From Paenibacillus tritici (GTDB taxonomy: Bacteria; Bacillota; Bacilli; Paenibacillales; Paenibacillaceae), in NCBI RefSeq assembly GCF_013204885.1, contig NZ_JABMKX010000005.1, positions 62,001 through 126,000 on the forward strand: a DNA stretch of 64,000 nucleotides. The letters run 5' to 3'. Positions 60,378 through 64,000 of the stretch are shown here, piece after piece (positions within the stretch are counted from its first letter, which is position 1; every line of letters begins with the position of its first letter). The notes below the pieces were generated by a model. That model was not told the DNA's origin and did not search any database. It saw nothing but the letters and a program-made list of their open reading frames with translations. Both the position numbers and the translations under genes were made by a program.

Positions 60378-61040
60378 ATGGCGGGGAGAGAACTGGCAAG
60401 CAAGCTGCTGAAGACGGCGGCGCTGCTTAGCGATTCACGGGTTGCCGGTTACATTCCGAGAACGCGGGAGTATAGTGCTGCCGGATTGTCCGCAATGCTT
60501 GGGAGTTACGGCAATGTTGTCATTAAGCCGGTTGTCGGCGGTGGAGGCTATGGAGTCATCAAGGTGTTCCGTGATCATAGAGGTTATGGCTTCACGTATA
60601 TGCATAATACGCGTGTATATGGTGATTTCAATTCCATGCGGCAGGCGCTGGACAGATTCAAGGTGAAGCGGAAGTATTTAATCCAGCAGGGAATTTCCCT
60701 GGCGCGGATCTCCGGACGCCCGATAGATTACCGGGTCAAGGTAGTGAAGAACGGCGATCACTGGGAGTTCCGCTCTATGGTAGGGAGAGTAGCCCGGCCG
60801 GGGCTGTTCGTGACGAATCTCTGTAAAGGGGGGACGATGCTGAGCTGCCGCCAGGGGCTGAGAAGATCACTGCCGCGTGTGGGTACTTCTTCCAAGAAGG
60901 CAGAAATGCGCAGGCTGACTCTGATCTGTACGGAGCTGCTGGAGCGGCACTTCCCGGGGATCGGTGAACTGGGCTTTGATTATGCCGTAGATCAACGGGG
61001 GAAAATCTGGATTTTGGAAGTAAATACAAGACCCAAATGA
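60378..61040 (+). CDS. YheC/YheD-like ATP-grasp protein (spore coat-associated family)
   Basis: A 220-residue ATP-grasp protein of the YheC/YheD family, members of which are linked to the endospore coat. The nucleotide-binding site includes VVIKPVVGGGGYGVIKV, the phosphate and base contacts ISGRPIDYRVKVVKNG, and the metal ligands in LGFDYAVDQRGKIWILEVNTRPK. It is shorter than YheC and YheD, lacking their N-terminal domain. GGAGAGGG precedes the ATG. The peptide or polyamine substrate is unknown. Confidence 0.85.
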   Translation: MAGRELASKLLKTAALLSDSRVAGYIPRTREYSAAGLSAMLGSYGNVVIKPVVGGGGYGVIKVFRDHRGYGFTYMHNTRVYGDFNSMRQALDRFKVKRKYLIQQGISLARISGRPIDYRVKVVKNGDHWEFRSMVGRVARPGLFVTNLCKGGTMLSCRQGLRRSLPRVGTSSKKAEMRRLTLICTELLERHFPGIGELGFDYAVDQRGKIWILEVNTRPK

Positions 61041-61191
61041 TTAATAAAATTTTTATATTTGACGATAAATATATTAATAGGCTAATATTGCGTTTAGTTG
61101 TGCGTTTTCCGAGGTAATATCAACATGAAATATCCCAGCCAATTATGAACATTCTAAAAATTTTTTTGGTGTCGATGTCAGGTTTCTGTCC

Positions 61192-61291
61192 TGTGTATAA
61201 CTGTTATCCCCATAGTCCACTGTGCACTTCCTGACTTTATAACCCTTACTAACATATTATGCACAGGATCTCCACAGCAGCTTGTGGATAA
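61192..61291. promoter_or_regulatory. DnaA-box cluster upstream of sda
   Basis: Four DnaA-box-type 9-mers: TGTGTATAA (61192, reverse), TTATCCCCA (61204), TTATGCACA (61257) and the perfect TGTGGATAA (61283, reverse complement of TTATCCACA). A weaker TTATGAACA lies at 61143. The perfect box ends ten bases before the sda -35 region, so DnaA could activate sda as in B. subtilis. Confidence 0.78.
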
Positions 61292-61300
61292 TGAGAACGC

Positions 61301-61329
61301 TTGTTCGAAAAATGATAGTTTGCTATGAT
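61301..61329 (+). promoter_or_regulatory. Promoter of sda
   Basis: TTGTTC (61301-61306), 17 bases, TATGAT (61324-61329), immediately downstream of the DnaA boxes. Confidence 0.72.
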
Positions 61330-61367
61330 AGATTCAGATCCAAATAAAGGAAAGGTAGGTGAACGTT

Positions 61368-61511
61368 ATGGTTGAATTGTCGGATGAGATGCTGCTGGAC
61401 TCCTATCACAGAGCTATAGAGCTGCATTTAGAGCATGATTTCATCGCCCTGCTTCTCGCTGAAATTCGCAAACGGAACTTACACTCTCCAGTCCATGCGG
61501 TTCTTCATTAA
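61368..61511 (+). CDS. sda: Sporulation histidine kinase inhibitor Sda
   Basis: A 47-residue helical-hairpin protein that binds sporulation kinases such as KinA and stops phosphate flow to Spo0A when replication is blocked or in progress. The sequence LSDEMLLDSYHRAIELHLEHDF and the continuation IALLLAEIRKRNL match the Sda pattern. GGTAGGTG lies seven bases before the ATG. DnaA boxes and a promoter lie just upstream, as for the B. subtilis gene, where DnaA couples it to replication. A long terminator follows. Confidence 0.93.
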   Translation: MVELSDEMLLDSYHRAIELHLEHDFIALLLAEIRKRNLHSPVHAVLH

Positions 61512-61568
61512 AGATCAGAGCATATCTCTGCAGCATTGGAATTAATTAAACCGCAAGCACCAACAAAT

Positions 61569-61618
61569 AGGGTATCTTTTCAAGTTGAGGTGGAATCAAC
61601 CTGAAAGGATACCCTTTT
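61569..61618 (+). terminator. Terminator of sda
   Basis: A 20 bp near-perfect stem (AGGGTATCTTTTCA.. / ..TGAAAGGATACCCT) followed by TTTTATT. It also separates sda from convergent yumC. Confidence 0.9.
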
Positions 61619-61639
61619 ATTATCAATCAGCGATAGATT

Positions 61640-62638
61640 CTAGAGCTTAAGATTGCTGCTGTGTCCGGGAGACAGCTTCGCTTCCGGATCAATATACACC
61701 TTGGCGTTATTGATGGCAGTAGGGGCTTCTCCGAAGCCGACAGCAATCAGCTTCAGCTTGCCCGGATAGGTGGTGATATCGCCGGCAGCGAAGATGCCCG
61801 GGATGCTGGTCTCCATGCGGGAGTCCACCACAATGGAGTTGCCTTCGATCTCGATTCCCCACTGGGCAATCGGCCCCAGGGAGGACACGAAGCCGAAATT
61901 GACAATGACGCTGTCCACTTCGATCTCCTGGGTTTCTTTGGTCTTGATATGGGACAAGGTCACCTTGGTAATGAATTCTTCGCCGTGCAGCCCGGTGATC
62001 TCGGAAGGCGTAATAACGTTCACCTTGGAGTTCATCAGATTCTCTACACTATGCTCATGCGCGCGGAATTTATCCCGTCTGTGAATCAGTGTTACCTGCT
62101 CGGCGATGGGCTCCAGCATAAGCGCCCAGTCCACAGCAGAATCGCCGCCGCCGCTGATCAGCACCTTCTTATCTTTATAAGCATTCAGATCGCTGACGAA
62201 ATAATGCAGGTTGGCTTTCTCGAAGCGCTGTGCATCAGGGACTTCCAGACGCCGCGGTTCAAATGCGCCTACGCCTGCGGTGATGATGATAGCTTTGGTA
62301 TGATATTCCGCTTTATCGGTGGTGACGATGAAATGGCGTTCCTCCTGTTTCACAACAGATACCACCTTCTCCTCCAGACGGATATCAGACTGGAACAGCT
62401 CCATCTGACGGGTAAGGTTATCGACCAGCTCTTGTGCAGTCACCTTAGGGAAGCCGGCTACATCATAAATATATTTCTCGGGATACAGCGCAGCAAGCTG
62501 CCCTCCGAGCTGGGGCATACTTTCAATAAGGGTTACCGAAGCCTGGCGCATACCGCCGTAAAAAGCGGCAAACATACCGGCTGGTCCCCCGCCTATAATC
62601 AGCATATCGCTCATAGGAACGGTTTGCTCTAATGTCAT
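61640..62638 (-). CDS. yumC: Ferredoxin-NADP+ reductase (YumC type)
   Basis: A thioredoxin-reductase-like flavoprotein (332 residues) that moves electrons between NADPH and ferredoxin or flavodoxin. The FAD motif is [18 protein letters not shown], the NADP motif [17 protein letters not shown] and the second FAD motif [17 protein letters not shown]. It lacks the CxxC of thioredoxin reductases, as expected for YumC. GGAGG lies 11 bases before the ATG at 62638. It is divergent from yumB. Confidence 0.94.
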   Translation of the reverse strand: MTLEQTVPMSDMLIIGGGPAGMFAAFYGGMRQASVTLIESMPQLGGQLAALYPEKYIYDVAGFPKVTAQELVDNLTRQMELFQSDIRLEEKVVSVVKQEERHFIVTTDKAEYHTKAIIITAGVGAFEPRRLEVPDAQRFEKANLHYFVSDLNAYKDKKVLISGGGDSAVDWALMLEPIAEQVTLIHRRDKFRAHEHSVENLMNSKVNVITPSEITGLHGEEFITKVTLSHIKTKETQEIEVDSVIVNFGFVSSLGPIAQWGIEIEGNSIVVDSRMETSIPGIFAAGDITTYPGKLKLIAVGFGEAPTAINNAKVYIDPEAKLSPGHSSNLKL

Positions 62639-62694
62639 GAAATACTGCACCTCCGAGTTGATAGTTTCAAAATGCCATACTTGCGTACCTACTC

Positions 62695-62723
62695 ATTATA
62701 AACATAGTCGCACCTGCCTGCAA
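62695..62723 (-). promoter_or_regulatory. Promoter of yumC
   Basis: On the minus strand TTGCAG (62718-62723), 17 bases, TATAAT (62695-62700). The rest of the yumC-yumB gap is AT-rich; no clear yumB promoter was found. Confidence 0.72.
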
Positions 62724-62939
62724 AGGCTTTGATTTCACTGAAAAAGTGTGACATTTTCTTGTATGATTATATTTGATTAAAACGATACTAAGGTTTACAA
62801 TGGATATGGTTATTTTAGAAATCCTTTAAGTTTTATTGGAAATTCTTCTGAATTTAAGTGTATAAATTCACAAAAGAAACCTGATTTTTTACCAAAAAAT
62901 AACACATAGACAGATTTACCTGTTGGAAGGAGCCGGAAC

Positions 62940-64000
62940 ATGAGCAGTATTCCCAAAATCGTTATTCTAGGCGCGGGATATGGAGGGATCTTGACCGCCC
63001 AGCGGCTGCAGAAAGCTTTGAACTATAATGAAGCGGATGTGACCCTGGTAAACCGCCATGAGTATCACTATTTCACGACCCATCTGCATATGCCTGCAGC
63101 GGGCACGGACAGCATCGAGCATACGCGCGTGTCGATCTCCAAATTAATCGATGAGTTCAAGATTGATCTGGTCAAATCTTCGGTACAGGAAATCCGTACC
63201 CAGCAGAAAAAGGTTATTCTGGAAGATGGAACGCTGTCGTATGATTATCTCGTGATTGCACTTGGCGGCGAGCCTGAAACATTCGGGATTCCGGGACTAG
63301 ACAAATATGCGCTCACCATCCGCAGTATCAACTCTGTGCGGCTGATCCGTGAGCATATCCAGTATCAGTTCGCCAAATACAAGAATGAGAATAATGCACA
63401 GGAGCATATCAACTTTGTGATTGGCGGCGCGGGCTTCAGCGGTATTGAGTTTGTAGCGGAGCTGGCTGACCGGATTCCTGCGCTGTGCAAGGAATTCGAT
63501 GTCGATCCAAGCATGGTTAATATCTACAATATAGAAGCTGCGCCTACGGCGCTGCCTGGCTTCGCGCCGGAGCTTGTGGAGCATGCGATGACGGTGCTTA
63601 CCAAGAAGGGTGTCACCTTCAAGATGGGCGTAGCGATCAAGGAATGTCTGCCCGGCGGAGTAATTCTTGCGACAGGTGAAGAGATCAAGGCCTCCACTAT
63701 CGTATGGACCGGCGGCATCCGCGGCAACCGTCTGATCGAAGCTGCCGGATTCGAGGCTATGCGCGGACGGGTGAAGGTGGATGAATATCTGCGCGCTCCG
63801 GGACATGAGAACATCTTCATCATTGGCGATGGCTCGCTCATGATTAATCCGGAAGGACGTCCTTACCCGCCGACCGCACAGATTGCAATGCAGCAGGGAG
63901 AATGCTGTGCGCATAATCTCGTAGCGGCCATCCGCAGCCAGCAGCCGAAGAAGTTCGCCTTCAGCAACAAGGGGACCGTAGCTTCGCTGGGCAAGGGCCA
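62940..64000 (+). CDS. yumB: NDH-2-like NADH dehydrogenase (YumB-like), 3' end missing
   Basis: A type II NADH:quinone oxidoreductase-like flavoprotein; about 353 residues are present and the gene runs off the window. The FAD motif is IVILGAGYGGILTA, the NAD motif FVIGGAGFSGIEFVAEL and the second FAD contact IFIIGDGSLM. AAGGAG lies seven bases before the ATG. It should pass electrons from NADH to menaquinone without pumping protons. It is divergent from yumC; Bacillus has the same pair. Confidence 0.92.
   Translation, partial: MSSIPKIVILGAGYGGILTAQRLQKALNYNEADVTLVNRHEYHYFTTHLHMPAAGTDSIEHTRVSISKLIDEFKIDLVKSSVQEIRTQQKKVILEDGTLSYDYLVIALGGEPETFGIPGLDKYALTIRSINSVRLIREHIQYQFAKYKNENNAQEHINFVIGGAGFSGIEFVAELADRIPALCKEFDVDPSMVNIYNIEAAPTALPGFAPELVEHAMTVLTKKGVTFKMGVAIKECLPGGVILATGEEIKASTIVWTGGIRGNRLIEAAGFEAMRGRVKVDEYLRAPGHENIFIIGDGSLMINPEGRPYPPTAQIAMQQGECCAHNLVAAIRSQQPKKFAFSNKGTVASLGKG

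Noticed and set aside
61661..62632. 323-codon plus-strand frame across yumC
   Set aside because: Antisense shadow; yumC motifs are unmistakable on the minus strand.
62760..62939. Rex- or Fnr-like motif upstream of yumB (GTGTGACATTTTC and ATTCACAA)
   Set aside because: The half-sites do not form a palindrome at a fitting distance.

Overview
The window is chromosomal DNA from an endospore-forming Firmicute, most likely a Paenibacillus. The evidence is mixed: spore genes (an alpha/beta-type SASP with a sigma-G-type promoter, sda with DnaA boxes, ylbJ, a YheC/YheD-type ATP-grasp gene), a T-box before trpS, a SAM-I riboswitch before metNIQ, strong AGGAGG ribosome binding sites with frequent GTG and TTG starts, and gene clusters shared with Bacillus (lytH-like/lipA/yutD; yutI/yuzB/yutJ/yutM; yumC/yumB). 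No rRNA, tRNA, CRISPR array or intact insertion sequence was seen.

Layout. 1-2.3 kb: the 3' end of a mosaic phage-tail or surface-like gene, then an esterase. 2.4-5.2 kb: a LacI-type regulator divergent from a GH13 alpha-glycosidase. 5.2-8.5 kb: M23 peptidase, lipA and yutD. 8.7-13.7 kb, minus strand: a stalk-domain protein and S41 protease pair, nadK, ylbJ. 13.9-18.5 kb: a 33-residue membrane peptide, truncated haemoglobin, DUF2225 protein, a yycC pair and an M3 oligoendopeptidase. 18.6-26.7 kb: SASP, aldose epimerase-like protein, T-box and trpS, YfhP-like hydrolase, ctaB and sco, a toprim protein and an MFS transporter. 26.9-36.6 kb: membrane proteins, a CvpA-like/transglutaminase fusion, two tandem class B penicillin-binding proteins, a HAD phosphatase, DUF456, a flippase and a thioredoxin. 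36.7-47 kb: ctaA, a UbiD-type decarboxylase, a HEPN protein, SAM-regulated metNIQ, Fe-S proteins, a YutJ-like oxidoreductase and mqnE. 48-55.2 kb: one long operon behind a GntR regulator. 55.3-64 kb: DinB-like and GNAT genes, a MITE-like element, an O-antigen ligase/TPR protein, the YheC/D-like gene, sda, yumC and the start of yumB.

How genes work together. ctaA and ctaB make haem A and Sco loads copper for cytochrome oxidase. mqnE and the UbiD-type gene point to the futalosine route to menaquinone, and two NDH-2-like flavoproteins would feed the quinone pool. metNIQ is under SAM control.

The most interesting material is of two kinds. First, three dispersed copies (7.6, 33.8 and 56.6 kb) of a 133-136 nt intergenic element can fold into the same long structure, with compensatory base changes in two separate stems. 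Second, the operon at 48.1-55.2 kb joins a second MetNIQ-type importer to an M20 amidohydrolase, a zinc methyltransferase of the MtaA/UroD superfamily, a divergent pyrroline-5-carboxylate reductase and a VOC protein under a GntR regulator. It looks like an import and breakdown route for an unidentified modified amino acid.
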